Source: Pseudomonas tumuqii (GTDB lineage Bacteria > Pseudomonadota > Gammaproteobacteria > Pseudomonadales > Pseudomonadaceae). From it: a DNA stretch of 64,000 nucleotides. The translations under genes were made by a program, and so were the position numbers. Below the pieces are notes generated by a model. That model worked only from the letters and a program-made list of their open reading frames with translations, searched no databases and was not told the origin of the DNA. The DNA is taken from positions 310,001 to 374,000 of the forward strand of contig NZ_JAAOJA010000004.1 of assembly GCF_013184545.1 (NCBI RefSeq), in the 5' to 3' direction. This document shows positions 9,846 to 18,380 of the stretch, in pieces; position 1 is the stretch's first letter, and every line of letters starts with the position of its first letter.

Positions 9846-10631
9846 ATGACCGAGAAATCCACAAACGGCCTTGCCTGGCTGGGCCTTGCGGTATCGCTGC
9901 TGGCCATTCCCGCGGCCTTTGCCGATACCGCGGCGAAGCCCAAGGCGGACTGCACTGTCGCCGAGTTCACCATGGGCCTGCGTTTCCAGCAGCAATCGGC
10001 GGAAGTTCAGGCCCTGCAGCTGCAGGCCTACAACATCGCGACGCTGAAGCTGGATGCGGCAGTGGCCGCCGCGAAAGATCCGTCGAAGCTGGCCATCGTC
10101 ACCGACCTGGATGAAACCGTCATCGACAACAGCGCCTTGTTGGCGCGCGACCTGGCCAACTGCCACACCTATGACGCCTGGGACACCTGGCTGCCCTGGG
10201 AGCGAGACGGCACCCCGGCGCTGATTCCCGGTGCCAAGCAGTTTCTCCAGCACGCCGACAGCCTGGGCGTGACCATTCGCTATATCTCGGACCGTGCCGA
10301 CGAGCAGAAGCCACATACCCTGGCCACCCTGAACAAGCTCGGCCTGCCCCAGGTGTCGGCGGAAAGTGTTCTGCTGCTGGGCCCGCCCAAGGTCGAGCGT
10401 CGCGCCATCGTCAGCTCCGATCATCAGATCGTGCTGTTGCTGGGCGATACGCTGCACGACTTCGATGGGCGTTTCCGCAAGACGCCGCTGGCCGATCAGC
10501 GCGCCACCGTGGCCGCGGAAGCGGGCAAATGGGGTGCCGAATGGATCGTCTTCCCCAATGCGGGCTACGGCACCTGGTCCAAAGCGCCGTTGAGCGCCTG
10601 GGAAGCCGAGACAGTGATCGAGGCCTGGTAA
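9846..10631 (+). CDS. Exported HAD phosphatase, 5'-nucleotidase lipoprotein e(P4) family
   Basis: A 261-residue exported acid phosphatase of the HAD IIIB subfamily. A signal peptide (LAWLGLAVSLLAIPAAFA) is followed by the mature protein. The catalytic motif DLDETVIDNS places the nucleophile and acid/base aspartates at about 87 and 89; 'ISDRAD' is motif II and 'LLLGDTLHDF' carries the metal-binding aspartates. Such enzymes release phosphate from nucleotides such as NMN in the periplasm. Unlike Haemophilus e(P4) there is no lipobox cysteine, so the mature form is probably soluble. The start ATG has GAGAGGA just upstream. It stands alone between adk and tsaB. The family call is firm; the natural substrate is not known. 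Confidence 0.9.
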   Translation: MTEKSTNGLAWLGLAVSLLAIPAAFADTAAKPKADCTVAEFTMGLRFQQQSAEVQALQLQAYNIATLKLDAAVAAAKDPSKLAIVTDLDETVIDNSALLARDLANCHTYDAWDTWLPWERDGTPALIPGAKQFLQHADSLGVTIRYISDRADEQKPHTLATLNKLGLPQVSAESVLLLGPPKVERRAIVSSDHQIVLLLGDTLHDFDGRFRKTPLADQRATVAAEAGKWGAEWIVFPNAGYGTWSKAPLSAWEAETVIEAW

Positions 10632-10791
10632 GCCGCTGTTTGCTGGAATGCACTGGGTCCGTTCTGGCCCGGTGCATGCCAGTTGCCCGGCGGATTCGTG
10701 CGCGTGACGGGCGCGAACTATAGTGATTGCGCTGGAAAAAAAAGCCTCAAGCCGTTCTAATGCCGGTCCATTTCGTCACCGTCCGAATGCA

Positions 10792-11472
10792 ATGACCACT
10801 CTCCTGGCCCTGGATACCGCCACCGAAGCCTGTTCCGTCGCCCTGCTGCATGACGGCCAGGTGATCAGCCACTACGAGGTGATCCCGCGCCTGCACGCCC
10901 AGCGCCTGTTGCCGATGATCAAGGATCTGCTGGCCCAGGCTGGTGTGCCGCTGTCGGCGCTGGATGCGATCGCCTTCGGTCGTGGCCCGGGCGCCTTTAC
11001 CGGTGTGCGCATTGCCGTCGGCGTGGTGCAGGGCCTGGCGTTTGCCCTGGATCGTCCGGTACTGCCGGTGTCCAACCTTGCCGTACTGGCCCAGCGCGCG
11101 CAGCGCGAGTACGGCGCCGGTCAGGTGGCTGCGGCCATCGACGCCCGCATGGATGAAATCTACTGGGGCTGCTATCGCAGCGAAAATGGCGAAATGCGCC
11201 TTGCCGGGGCCGAAGTGGTGGCGCCGCCCGAACTGGTCGGTTTGCCGTGCGACGCGACGGGTGACTGGTTCGGCGCCGGCACTGGCTGGGGCACGTTCGC
11301 CGCGCGCATCCCGCTGACCCCTTACGGACAGGACGGCGCCATGCTGCCGCATGCCGAGGACCTGCTCAGCCTGGCGCGGTTTGCCTGGGCGCGGGGTGAG
11401 GCGCTAGTGGCCGACGAGGCCCTGCCGGTGTATCTGCGCGACAAGGTCGCCACGCCGAAAGCGCCGCAATAA
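10792..11472 (+). CDS. tsaB: tRNA threonylcarbamoyladenosine biosynthesis protein TsaB
   Basis: Part of the TsaB-TsaD-TsaE complex that makes t6A at position 37 of ANN-decoding tRNAs; TsaB is the non-catalytic ASKHA-fold partner of TsaD. The 226-residue product begins MTTLLALDTATEACSVALL and contains the family signature 'FGRGPGAFTGVRIAVGVVQG'. An earlier in-frame start (10723) would add a non-conserved N-terminus, so ATG 10792 is preferred although its ribosome-binding site is weak. It lies where PA3685 lies in P. aeruginosa. tsaD is not in this window. Confidence 0.93.
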   Translation: MTTLLALDTATEACSVALLHDGQVISHYEVIPRLHAQRLLPMIKDLLAQAGVPLSALDAIAFGRGPGAFTGVRIAVGVVQGLAFALDRPVLPVSNLAVLAQRAQREYGAGQVAAAIDARMDEIYWGCYRSENGEMRLAGAEVVAPPELVGLPCDATGDWFGAGTGWGTFAARIPLTPYGQDGAMLPHAEDLLSLARFAWARGEALVADEALPVYLRDKVATPKAPQ

Positions 11473-11648
11473 GGTCGCCGTCCGCTGTCTGTAGGAGCCA
11501 GGGGGGCGCCTAGTCCTTGCTGGCGATCCGCTACTGCGCCCGGATGCTCTGCGTCGCCCCGTTCCATGATCGATTGCCAATCCGTCTGGGCGGGGCTAAA
11601 TTGCATGCACCTCCACCCATTTGGCTGACCACTGCCGAGCAGCAATAG

Positions 11649-11990
11649 ATGCGCATCGACGGCTCCATACCTTCCTACTCGCCAGATCGCGGGCCTCGTT
11701 CGGGCACGGCGGTTACGCCGTTTCGCGAAGCCCAGCGTGAGATAGAGCAGCGTCGTGAGCAGCCGGCAGCCCCGGCGAGCAGCCAGGGTTTCGAGCAGAC
11801 TGCGCAAACCCGTCGGGTACAGGCTTCCAGCGCCAGCAGCGACAGCCTGCCGGTGCGGACGCAGAACCTTACCTACCCGCCAGGCGTCAGCAATCGTGCG
11901 GCCCAGGCGATTGCCAGTTACAGCACTACCGCCACCTACGCCAGCGAGCCTGGCGCCCAGGAAATACTGGGCCTTGATCTCTACGCCTGA
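11649..11990 (+). CDS. Small conserved Pseudomonas protein of unknown function
   Basis: A 113-residue protein, Ser/Gln/Arg-rich and apparently disordered in the middle, with a more ordered C-terminus ('ASYSTTATYASEPGAQEILG'). There is no signal peptide, membrane segment or catalytic motif. It sits 12 bases before the DUF72 gene on the same strand, suggesting co-transcription. Third codon positions are mostly G/C, as in its neighbours. The position corresponds to a conserved hypothetical gene next to tsaB in P. aeruginosa. Function unknown. Confidence 0.72.
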   Translation: MRIDGSIPSYSPDRGPRSGTAVTPFREAQREIEQRREQPAAPASSQGFEQTAQTRRVQASSASSDSLPVRTQNLTYPPGVSNRAAQAIASYSTTATYASEPGAQEILGLDLYA

Positions 11991-12002
11991 TAACGACCGC
12001 TG

Positions 12003-12863
12003 ATGCGTCCCTACTTTCTTGGCTGCCCGTCCTGGAGCGAGCCGGCCTGGCGTGGTTCGCTGTATCCGGATAGCGCGCGTCCGGCGGAGTTTTTGCCGCG
12101 CTACGCCGAGGTCTTCAATGCGGTCGAGGGCAACACCACCTTCTATGCGCGACCCTCGGCCGCTACGGTTAACCGCTGGGCGACACTGATGCCCGCGCAC
12201 TTGCGCTTCTGCGCCAAGCTGCCGCGCGATATCAGCCATGCCGGGGATTTGCGCGAGCAACTGGCCGCCAGTGACGACTTCCGCCGCCTGCTGGCACCCT
12301 TGGGCGCGCGGGTGGCGCCATTCTGGTTGCAGTTGCCCGCCAGCTTCGGCCCGTCGCGTCTCGCTGAATTGAGCGCCTTTATCGAGCACTGGGGCGGCAG
12401 CGGACTGGCCGTCGAGGTGCGTCATCCGGCTTTCTTCGCCAAGGGTGAGGAGGAGCGGGCGCTCAACCGCCTGCTGCTGGAGCGGGGCATCGAGCGGATC
12501 TGCCTGGATGCGCGGGCCTTGTTCAGTTGTGCGTCGCAGGCGCCGGCAGTTCTGCATGCCCAGGCGAAGAAGCCACGCCTGCCGATCCGCCCGACGGCGT
12601 TCAGCCAGGCGCCGCAGCTACGCTTCATCGGTCATCCCGAACTCGCCGCCAACGACCGCTTCATGGCGCCCTGGCTGGACAAGATTGCCGGCTGGATCGA
12701 GGACGGGCGCACACCCTACGTCTTCCTGCACACCGCCGACAACCGCCTGGCGCCGCAACTGGCCCGACGTTTCCACGCCCAGTTGATGGCGCGCCTGCCG
12801 GGGCTGGTGGACTTGCCTGAGCCAATCGTCGAGCCCGCGCGCGAGCAACTGGGGCTGCTCTGA
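12003..12863 (+). CDS. DUF72 domain protein (YecE-like)
   Basis: A 286-residue TIM-barrel-type DUF72 protein. Recognisable text: N-terminal 'FLGCPSWSEPAWRGSLYP', 'FNAVEGNTTFYARPS', 'FCAKLPRDISH' and the C-terminal 'YVFLHTADN'. The family resembles metal-dependent barrel enzymes, but no reaction is established. The gene starts 12 bases after the small gene at 11649, so they probably form an operon. An inverted-repeat copy begins at its stop codon. No membrane segment is visible. Family call is firm, function unknown. Confidence 0.9.
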   Translation: MRPYFLGCPSWSEPAWRGSLYPDSARPAEFLPRYAEVFNAVEGNTTFYARPSAATVNRWATLMPAHLRFCAKLPRDISHAGDLREQLAASDDFRRLLAPLGARVAPFWLQLPASFGPSRLAELSAFIEHWGGSGLAVEVRHPAFFAKGEEERALNRLLLERGIERICLDARALFSCASQAPAVLHAQAKKPRLPIRPTAFSQAPQLRFIGHPELAANDRFMAPWLDKIAGWIEDGRTPYVFLHTADNRLAPQLARRFHAQLMARLPGLVDLPEPIVEPAREQLGLL

Positions 12864-12963
12864 GCGGGTGTGAAGAAACTCCCGTTACTGCGACCGCCGC
12901 CAGGCACCTTGCCGCGAACACCTGGAGACGGCTTCGCGACGGCGTTCGATATTGCACAACCTT
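12861..12963 (+). repeat. Stop-codon-associated inverted repeat, copy 2 (short, degenerate)
   Basis: Begins with the TGA of the DUF72 gene (TGAGCGGGTGTGAAGAAACT), continues with CCGTTACTGCGACCGCCGCC and the core GAACACCTGGAGACGGCTTC, and ends GATATTGCACAACCTT. The internal hairpin of the long form is absent. It is the most diverged of the six copies. Confidence 0.75.
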
Positions 12964-13058
12964 GGCGCGGCGAGCGCGCGGTTCGGCGCCGGCTGATGCC
13001 GGGCCGGCCGCCTATGGTTTACTACTGCGTAGACGCTTCACTGCCTGAGAGTTACGAC

Positions 13059-14096
13059 ATGCGTTCCTCCTTCGAGAGCTTGCTGAAGAACAAGAATATG
13101 GCGCACCTCGCCAAGAGCCTGGACGGCGGCCCGGCGCTGCCGCCGCGCCGGGTCGCCTTCGTGCTGCTGGAAAACTTCTCGATGATGGCCTTCACCGGGG
13201 CGGTGGACGCCCTGGTCACCGCCAACCTGATGAGCCCGACGCCGCTCTATGAGGTGCTGGTGGCCGGTGGTGCAAGCGAGGTGGTGGTCAGCGATCTGGG
13301 CATCGCCATTTCGGCAGGCTGCCGCCTGGCAGAGTTGGAAGAAAAACAGCAGGACATCCTGGTCGTCTGCGGTGGTTTCCGGGTGCGCTTGCAGGCGGAT
13401 CCACTGCTCAGGGCCAAGCTCAAAGCGGCCGACGCCGCCGGCGCCATGCTCGGCGGCTTGTGGAATGGCGCCTATTTTCTCGCCGAAGCGGGGCTGCTGG
13501 ATGGCTACGATTGTGCCTTCCACCCGGATGGGCGGGCGATGATCGCCGAGCTGTTCCCCAAGGTGAAATTGTCGAGCCATGCCTATGTGCTGGATCGTCA
13601 GCGGATCAGCTGTGCCGGGGCCAACAGCTCGCTGGGCATGATGCTGGAAGTGGTGCGCCGCGGCAGTGGCATCAACCTGGTGAGCGCCATCGAGGAAGTG
13701 CTGAGCTGCGACAAAATGCAGGAAGTGCTGGATGTGTCGGTGGTGGCCGTCGATTACGACCCGACCCTGCCGCAGGCGTTGAAGTCGGCGCTGGAGCTGA
13801 TGCACAACAATATCGACGAGCCGTTGACGGTCGATGAGCTCGCCAGCTGCGTGGGCATTTCCCGGCGCCAGCTCGAGCGCCTGTTCTGCCGTCACGTCAA
13901 TGCGACGCCCTCGCGTTACAACCTGGAGTTGCGCTTGACCCGTGCCCGTCAGCTGCTGCAACAGACCAACAAGTCGCTGGCCGATATCGCCGTCGCCAGC
14001 GGCTTTGTCAGCATTTCGCACTTCCGCCGCTGTTTTCGCGAGTTTTTCGAGATTTCCCCGGGACGTTTTCGCACCACTTCACACCATCGACGTTGA
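13059..14096 (+). CDS. GlxA family (DJ-1/PfpI plus AraC) transcriptional regulator
   Basis: A 345-residue regulator. The N-terminal half is a DJ-1/PfpI-like domain ('RRVAFVLLENFSMMAFTGAVDAL', here split: VAFVLLENFSMM then AFTGAVDALV), with 'VVCGGFR' and 'LGGLWNGAYFLAEAGLLDG'. The C-terminal half is an AraC DNA-binding domain with two helix-turn-helices ('LASCVGISRRQLERLF' and 'IAVASGFVSISHFRRCF'). Relatives such as GbdR, CdhR and ArgR sense nitrogenous metabolites; the ligand here is unknown. I start at ATG 13059 because longer frames run back into repeat DNA at 12861-12963. Its targets are not evident from neighbours. Confidence 0.88.
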   Translation: MRSSFESLLKNKNMAHLAKSLDGGPALPPRRVAFVLLENFSMMAFTGAVDALVTANLMSPTPLYEVLVAGGASEVVVSDLGIAISAGCRLAELEEKQQDILVVCGGFRVRLQADPLLRAKLKAADAAGAMLGGLWNGAYFLAEAGLLDGYDCAFHPDGRAMIAELFPKVKLSSHAYVLDRQRISCAGANSSLGMMLEVVRRGSGINLVSAIEEVLSCDKMQEVLDVSVVAVDYDPTLPQALKSALELMHNNIDEPLTVDELASCVGISRRQLERLFCRHVNATPSRYNLELRLTRARQLLQQTNKSLADIAVASGFVSISHFRRCFREFFEISPGRFRTTSHHRR

Positions 14097-14113
14097 GTGC
14101 AATTGCGCCGCGC

Positions 14114-14497
14114 TCACGTCAGGCTGAGCGGATAGGGCAGTGTGGGCGCTCCGCGGGCAAGCTGGCTGCCAGCGCTGAACGCATCGGCGAGCAGCATCAG
14201 GGTCAAGCGCTCGACTTTCGCAGGTTCGGCATTGAGTCTGGTGCTCAGCTCGAACTGGCGTTGGGCGATCAATTGCAGAGCACCGCAGTCTGCTTCGCCA
14301 AGCGCCGGCGCTGCGTGCGGAGCCGCCTCTGGGTCGCCTGCCGTGGCCTCGGCAACCGCCGGTTGCTGGCCCGCGGTCACCCGGCTCAAGAGGATCTGGA
14401 AATCCAGGTAGGCGCGAATGTCTGCCGGGCTGCTGCGGCTCGGGTTGCTGCCAAGGGCCTTCAGTGCGGTGCTGGAAGCGCAAACGCCATTAACCAT
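14114..14497 (-). CDS. Hypothetical protein
   Basis: A 127-residue frame convergent with the GlxA-type gene, 17 bases from its end. Codon third positions are mostly G/C and composition is protein-like ('SRSSPADIRAYLDFQILLSR', 'LIAQRQFELSTRLNAEPAKV', 'ERLTLMLLADAF'), which overlapping frames do not match. There is no signal peptide or transmembrane helix, and I do not recognise the family. The ribosome-binding site before ATG 14497 is weak, so the start is uncertain. I judge it more likely real than not. Confidence 0.6.
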   Translation of the reverse strand: MVNGVCASSTALKALGSNPSRSSPADIRAYLDFQILLSRVTAGQQPAVAEATAGDPEAAPHAAPALGEADCGALQLIAQRQFELSTRLNAEPAKVERLTLMLLADAFSAGSQLARGAPTLPYPLSLT

Positions 14498-14693
14498 GAG
14501 TCACTCGGTGCGGCCGCGACGGGCCAAGTCGGCAGAATGCCGCGTACCTGGTTATCGGCCGCCTGGCGGCCGGGTTGAGCATTGTTCCAGCGGATTTTTC
14601 GAAGCCTGACCCATGGCTTGCAACTGATCGAACAGGGTCGCAGCTGATTCGCTTGGCCTGCCTCCAGGCTGTTGCGGCGCAGTGAGTCTGGTC

Positions 14694-14839
14694 TAGCAGG
14701 CCGTTGAAAAATGTAGCGAGCGACGGCTAGGCAAGGCGAAATTTGCCGAAAAAGCGCAGTTTACGTGTTGTAAATGAGCATTTTGAGGCCGATTTCAACG
14801 CCGCATAGTCGAGCGCAGTAGTTTTTCAACGGCCTGCTA
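14694..14839. repeat. 146-bp MITE-like element with 18-bp perfect terminal inverted repeats
   Basis: Ends are TAGCAGGCCGTTGAAAAA and its exact reverse complement TTTTTCAACGGCCTGCTA. The inside is non-coding and contains GCGCAGTTTACGTGTTGTAA. A solitary right end with one mismatch occurs at 29692-29709. It has no transposase and looks non-autonomous. It lies 40 bases upstream of the next gene and may affect its promoter. Confidence 0.8.
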
Positions 14840-14878
14840 AGGTGCATGCAGGTTGAAATCGAAATAGGAGCGATCGAT

Positions 14879-15709
14879 ATGGCTACTCAGGTGGAGCGTG
14901 GCGAGGCATTTCGCGCCTTGCACCAGCGCGAAGGCTTGTTCGTGTTGCCCAATCCCTGGGATGCCGGCTCGGCGAAGATGCTCGCGGCCCTGGGCTTCGA
15001 GGCGCTGGCTACGACCAGTGCCGGATTGGCCTTTTCCCTGGGCCGCTGCGATGCAGAAGGCGCGGTCAGTCGCGCGGAGGCCCTGGCTAACGCCCGCGCT
15101 ATCGTCGAGGCGACGCCGCTGCCGGTGGCCGCCGATCTGGAGAACGGCTATGGCGATGAACCGCAGCACTGTGCCGACACCATCGCCCTGGCGGCGCAGA
15201 TCGGCCTGGTTGGCGGTTCCATCGAGGATGCCACGGGGGATGCGCAGTCGCCGATCTACCCCTTCGAACTGGCGGTCGAGCGGGTCCAGGCGGCGGTCGC
15301 GGCAGCCCACCGCCTGCCGTTCCCCTTCACCCTGGCGGCGCGGGCGGAAAATTACCTGCATGGCCGAGCCGATCTGGACGACACCATCCGCCGCCTGGTG
15401 GCTTACGCCGAGGCGGGCGCCGATGTGCTCTATGCGCCGGGCCTGACTAGCCGCGAGGAAATCCTGGCGCTGGTCACGGCCGTGGCGCCGCGCCCGGTCA
15501 ACGTATTGGTGGGCTCGCCCAGCCTGCGCTTGTCGCTGGATGAGCTGGCCGAACTGGGAGTGAAGCGCGTCAGTCTCGGCTCCGCTTTGGCGCGAGTCGC
15601 CTATGGCGCCTTCTTCCAGGCCGCGCAGGAACTGGCCGCTCGCGGCAGCCTGGAGGCGACCGGCCAGGCCATGCCGTTCGAGCGCATCAACAATCTGTTC
15701 AAGGACTGA
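14879..15709 (+). CDS. Isocitrate lyase/PEP mutase family protein
   Basis: A 276-residue member of the PEP mutase/isocitrate lyase superfamily (2-methylisocitrate lyase-like, oxaloacetase-like). Motifs: 'FVLPNPWDAGSAKMLAALGF', 'ATTSAGLAFSLG', the metal-binding 'PVAADLENGYGD', 'GSIEDATGD', and 'FTLAARAENYL'. The catalytic KKCGH loop of true isocitrate lyases is absent, so it is not a glyoxylate-cycle enzyme. Enzymes of this group cleave or form C-C or C-P bonds in small 2-oxo acids; the substrate cannot be told from sequence. ATG 14879 is chosen because TAGGAG lies 8 bases upstream. A repeat begins at its stop codon. Confidence 0.88.
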   Translation: MATQVERGEAFRALHQREGLFVLPNPWDAGSAKMLAALGFEALATTSAGLAFSLGRCDAEGAVSRAEALANARAIVEATPLPVAADLENGYGDEPQHCADTIALAAQIGLVGGSIEDATGDAQSPIYPFELAVERVQAAVAAAHRLPFPFTLAARAENYLHGRADLDDTIRRLVAYAEAGADVLYAPGLTSREEILALVTAVAPRPVNVLVGSPSLRLSLDELAELGVKRVSLGSALARVAYGAFFQAAQELAARGSLEATGQAMPFERINNLFKD

Positions 15710-15890
15710 GAGCTTGTGAAAAAACTCTCGCCTACTGCGAGCGCCCCCAGGCGCCCGCTGCTTGCGTTGCGCTACGCAAAAAAACGGGGTCATTTAGCTC
15801 ACTAAACTCCCCCATTTTTCGCGTAGCGCGCCTTGCCGCGAACGCCTGGAGACTCTCTCGCTACGGCGCTCGATATTTTCACAAGCTCTG
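15707..15890 (+). repeat. Stop-codon-associated inverted repeat, copy 3 (long form)
   Basis: Begins at the TGA of the preceding gene (TGAGAGCTTGTGAAAAAACT) and ends TTTTCACAAGCTCTG; the ends are near-perfect inverted repeats. It includes an internal hairpin: GCGCTACGC pairs with GCGTAGCGC, plus an A-tract opposite a T-tract, around the same GTCATTTAGCTCACTAAACT loop as copy 1. The extensin-like gene starts 13 bases after it. Confidence 0.88.
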
Positions 15891-15903
15891 AGCGGGGTAG
15901 GGT

Positions 15904-16593
15904 TTGCGTCGTGTTCTGATGGTGCTTGTGCTATTGGGGTTGTTTGGCGTGCCCCTGGCGGTCCAGCAACAGTGGCTCGATGTGCCGCCGCGCTGGAATC
16001 CCTGGGCGCCACTGGATATTGGGGCCACGCCGAACCTGCTGACCCCCTTCAAGCTCTGGCGCCTGGAGGATGATCCCGGGCTCTGCCGGCAGGCCCTGGC
16101 CACGTCGCCGCTGCGTTACACGGCATTGCCCGACAGCAGCCCGGCGGCGGATTGTCCGCTGCAGAATGCCCTGCGGGTGCAGGCCTCCGGGGTGCGTTTC
16201 AGCAGCAGCTTTATCGCCAGCTGCCCGCTGGCGGCGGCCTTTGCCCTGTTCGAGCGGCATGCCTTGCAGCCTGCCGCCCAGGAGGTGTTCGGCCAGCCGG
16301 TGGTGCAGGTCGAGCATGTCGGCAGCTTCGCCTGCCGCAGCATCGCGGGCAGCCAGCGGCGCAGCCAGCATGCCGCGGCCAATGCCCTGGATATCGCCGG
16401 CTTTCGCCTGCAAGACGGCCGGCGCATCAGCGTGCTGCGCGACTGGCCGGGAGAGGGCGAGGCCGCGCGCTTCTTGCGTCTGGTGCATGAAGGCGCTTGC
16501 GCCAGCTTCAATGTCACCCTCGGGCCGCAGTACAACGCTGCCCACCGCGATCACCTGCATGTCGATATGGGCCTGTTCCGCATGTGCCGCTAG
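15904..16593 (+). CDS. Extensin-like family protein, membrane-anchored or exported
   Basis: A 229-residue protein with an N-terminal hydrophobic segment (VLMVLVLLGLFGVPLAV) that could be a signal peptide or anchor. The rest matches the bacterial extensin-like C-terminal domain: paired cysteines, 'HAAANALDIAGF' and the terminal 'HRDHLHVDMG'. This His/Asp pattern resembles zinc-dependent D-Ala-D-Ala peptidases, so a cell-wall role is plausible but unproven. The start is uncertain: TTG 15904 or ATG 15919, both just after the repeat. The repeat sits immediately upstream, so its own promoter must lie within or before the repeat. Confidence 0.82.
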   Translation: MRRVLMVLVLLGLFGVPLAVQQQWLDVPPRWNPWAPLDIGATPNLLTPFKLWRLEDDPGLCRQALATSPLRYTALPDSSPAADCPLQNALRVQASGVRFSSSFIASCPLAAAFALFERHALQPAAQEVFGQPVVQVEHVGSFACRSIAGSQRRSQHAAANALDIAGFRLQDGRRISVLRDWPGEGEAARFLRLVHEGACASFNVTLGPQYNAAHRDHLHVDMGLFRMCR

Positions 16594-16735
16594 CGGGCTG
16601 ATACCAGGCTAGGGGCAAGCCGCGCAAACAGGGCGAACTCGGTGCGACTGGAAAGGGCTGGCTCTGGCAGAATGCCGCATCAACGATGATCGACCGCATA
16701 CAGGTCGAATTGACTATTTTTTGAGCATATTCCCG

Positions 16736-17515
16736 ATGAATGACGAACGGCCTGGCGCCACAATTCGCATGCAGGCCCTGGCCCCGCATCTGGCCGAGCA
16801 CGCTGCTGCATGGGCCGAGCGCCTGGGGTTGGCGCAGGAGGGCGAGGCGCAATTTGCCCTGCAACTGGGCGAGCAGGGGCTGCAGCTGGTCGAGCTGGGG
16901 CCGCAGGCGCCGGGGCCGGTGCGGGTGGATTTCGTCGAGGGCGCGGTGGCGCATCGCCGGCTGTTCGGCGGCGGCACCGGGCAGATGATAGCCAAGGCCG
17001 TGGGCGTGCAGCCGGGCGTGCGTCCGCGGGTGCTGGATGCCACCGCCGGACTCGGTCGCGATGGCTTCGTCCTGGCCAGCCTGGGCTGCAGCGTGACGCT
17101 GATCGAGCGTCAACCGCTGATCGCCGCCCTGTTGGAGGATGGCCTGGCCCGCGCCGCCGGCGATCGGGATGTCGGCCCGATCGTGGCGCAGATGCGCCTG
17201 CTGACCGGCAACGCGATCGAGCTGATGAACGCATGGCAGGGCGATCCGCCGCAGGTGATCTACCTCGACCCGATGTTCCCCCATCGCGACAAGAGCGCGC
17301 TGGTGAAAAAGGAAATGCGCCTGTTCCGCCCCTTCGTCGGCGACGACCTGGATGCCCCGGCCCTGCTCCAGGCCGCTCTGGCCCTGGCCAGCCACCGGGT
17401 GGTGGTCAAGCGCCCGCGCAAGGCGCCGATCATCGACGGCGCCAAACCCGGTTACGCACTGGAAGGCAAATCCAGCCGCTACGACATCTATCCGTTGAAG
17501 AAGCTGCAGGCCTGA
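16736..17515 (+). CDS. rsmJ: 16S rRNA (guanine1516-N2)-methyltransferase RsmJ
   Basis: Methylates G1516 of 16S rRNA using S-adenosylmethionine; cytoplasmic. The 259-residue product has the SAM site '[19 protein letters not shown]', '[10 protein letters not shown]', and the family signature '[19 protein letters not shown]'. The C-terminus '[14 protein letters not shown]' is typical. ATG 16736 is preferred over TTG 16721. The position matches PA3681 in P. aeruginosa as I recall it. A REP palindrome separates it from the convergent tetR-type gene. Confidence 0.93.
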   Translation: MNDERPGATIRMQALAPHLAEHAAAWAERLGLAQEGEAQFALQLGEQGLQLVELGPQAPGPVRVDFVEGAVAHRRLFGGGTGQMIAKAVGVQPGVRPRVLDATAGLGRDGFVLASLGCSVTLIERQPLIAALLEDGLARAAGDRDVGPIVAQMRLLTGNAIELMNAWQGDPPQVIYLDPMFPHRDKSALVKKEMRLFRPFVGDDLDAPALLQAALALASHRVVVKRPRKAPIIDGAKPGYALEGKSSRYDIYPLKKLQA

Positions 17516-17559
17516 AATCGTCACGGTAACCCGGATAGCATCCGGGATTCGGGCGTTTC

Positions 17560-17636
17560 GTAGGAGCGGGCCATGCCCGCGATGCTTTGCGGCCCCCGAT
17601 CGCGGGCATGGAACTGGGCGTCCCCCCCGCTCCTAC
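17560..17636. repeat. Paired REP element between rsmJ and mexL-like gene
   Basis: GTAGGAGCGGGCCATGCCCG at the left, CGATCGCGGGCATGG in the middle and CCCGCTCCTAC at the right form a large imperfect palindrome typical of Pseudomonas REP sequences. It lies between two convergent genes. A shorter palindrome AACCCGGATAGCATCCGGG is at 17528-17546. Confidence 0.85.
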
Positions 17637-18289
17637 ATCCTGTTGTCGTCTTGCGTTGGCCGATAGGCACGCATGAACATCTCCACAGCGTCCTGCACAT
17701 GCCGCTCGGCGGTTTCGCCTTGCTGCGGGCCAGCGCAGCCGATCAGCAGGCGGAAGTTGGCGCCCCCCTTGATCAGGCAGAAGAACTGATCGGCGGCGCT
17801 GTGCACATCGGCGATGCGCAACTGGCCCGCCTGGTCGGCCTTGCTCAGCAGGCCTTCCATCTCGCTGAGCAGGCGTTGCGGGCCGGCCTCGTAGAACATC
17901 TGCGACAGCTTCGGATCCTGGCTGGCCAGGGCCACCATCACCCGGTGCATTTCCACCGATTCGCGGCTGTTGATCAGGGTGTGGAAACCGCGACCGATGT
18001 TCAGCAGCACGGTCTCGATCGGTACGCCTGGCGCCAGCTCGAAGAACAGCTCGGGCAGCTGTTCCTCGCACTTGGCCTTCACCGCCGCGGAGAACAGGGT
18101 CTCCTTGTCGGTGAAGTGGCTGTACACCGTGAGCTTGGACACCCCGGCTTCGGCGGCGATGGCGTCCATGCTGCTGCCATCGTAACCATGGCGCAGGAAC
18201 AGGGTTTTCGCCGCTTGCAGGATGGCCTGGCGCTTGACGAGATCTTTTGGGCGGCCGGGGCCGCTGGGCGGTAACAACTTGTTTGGCAT
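17633..18289 (-). CDS. mexL: TetR family repressor, MexL-like
   Basis: A 218-residue TetR-family protein. The N-terminal helix-turn-helix region reads 'RQAILQAAKTLFLRHGYDGS', 'SMDAIAAEAGVSKLTVYSHF'. The C-terminal ligand domain is helical. It is divergent from the mexJK-type efflux genes with 91 bases between starts, the same arrangement as mexL-mexJ-mexK in P. aeruginosa, where MexL represses mexJK. Autoregulation plus repression of the pump is therefore the likely role. The identification depends on gene order as much as sequence. Confidence 0.8.
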   Translation of the reverse strand: MPNKLLPPSGPGRPKDLVKRQAILQAAKTLFLRHGYDGSSMDAIAAEAGVSKLTVYSHFTDKETLFSAAVKAKCEEQLPELFFELAPGVPIETVLLNIGRGFHTLINSRESVEMHRVMVALASQDPKLSQMFYEAGPQRLLSEMEGLLSKADQAGQLRIADVHSAADQFFCLIKGGANFRLLIGCAGPQQGETAERHVQDAVEMFMRAYRPTQDDNRM

Positions 18290-18380
18290 TGGCTGCTTTT
18301 AATACTGGACTGGTGAGTTTGCTATTTTTACTATACCCCTCAGTACAAATATTCCAAACCTTCGCGAAAGGTCATCCATC
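18290..18380. promoter_or_regulatory. Divergent mexL/mexJ control region
   Basis: The 91 bases between the divergent starts are AT-richer than the flanks. TACTG at 18303 and CAGTA at 18341 are inverted, with partly matching flanks (ATACTGGACTGGTGAG versus GTACTGAGGGGTATAG on the other strand). This is a candidate repressor-binding dyad; not verified. Confidence 0.4.

Noticed and set aside
12870..13058. 63-codon N-terminal extension of the GlxA-type regulator
   Set aside because: It is translated from repeat DNA (copy 2) and lacks a plausible start.
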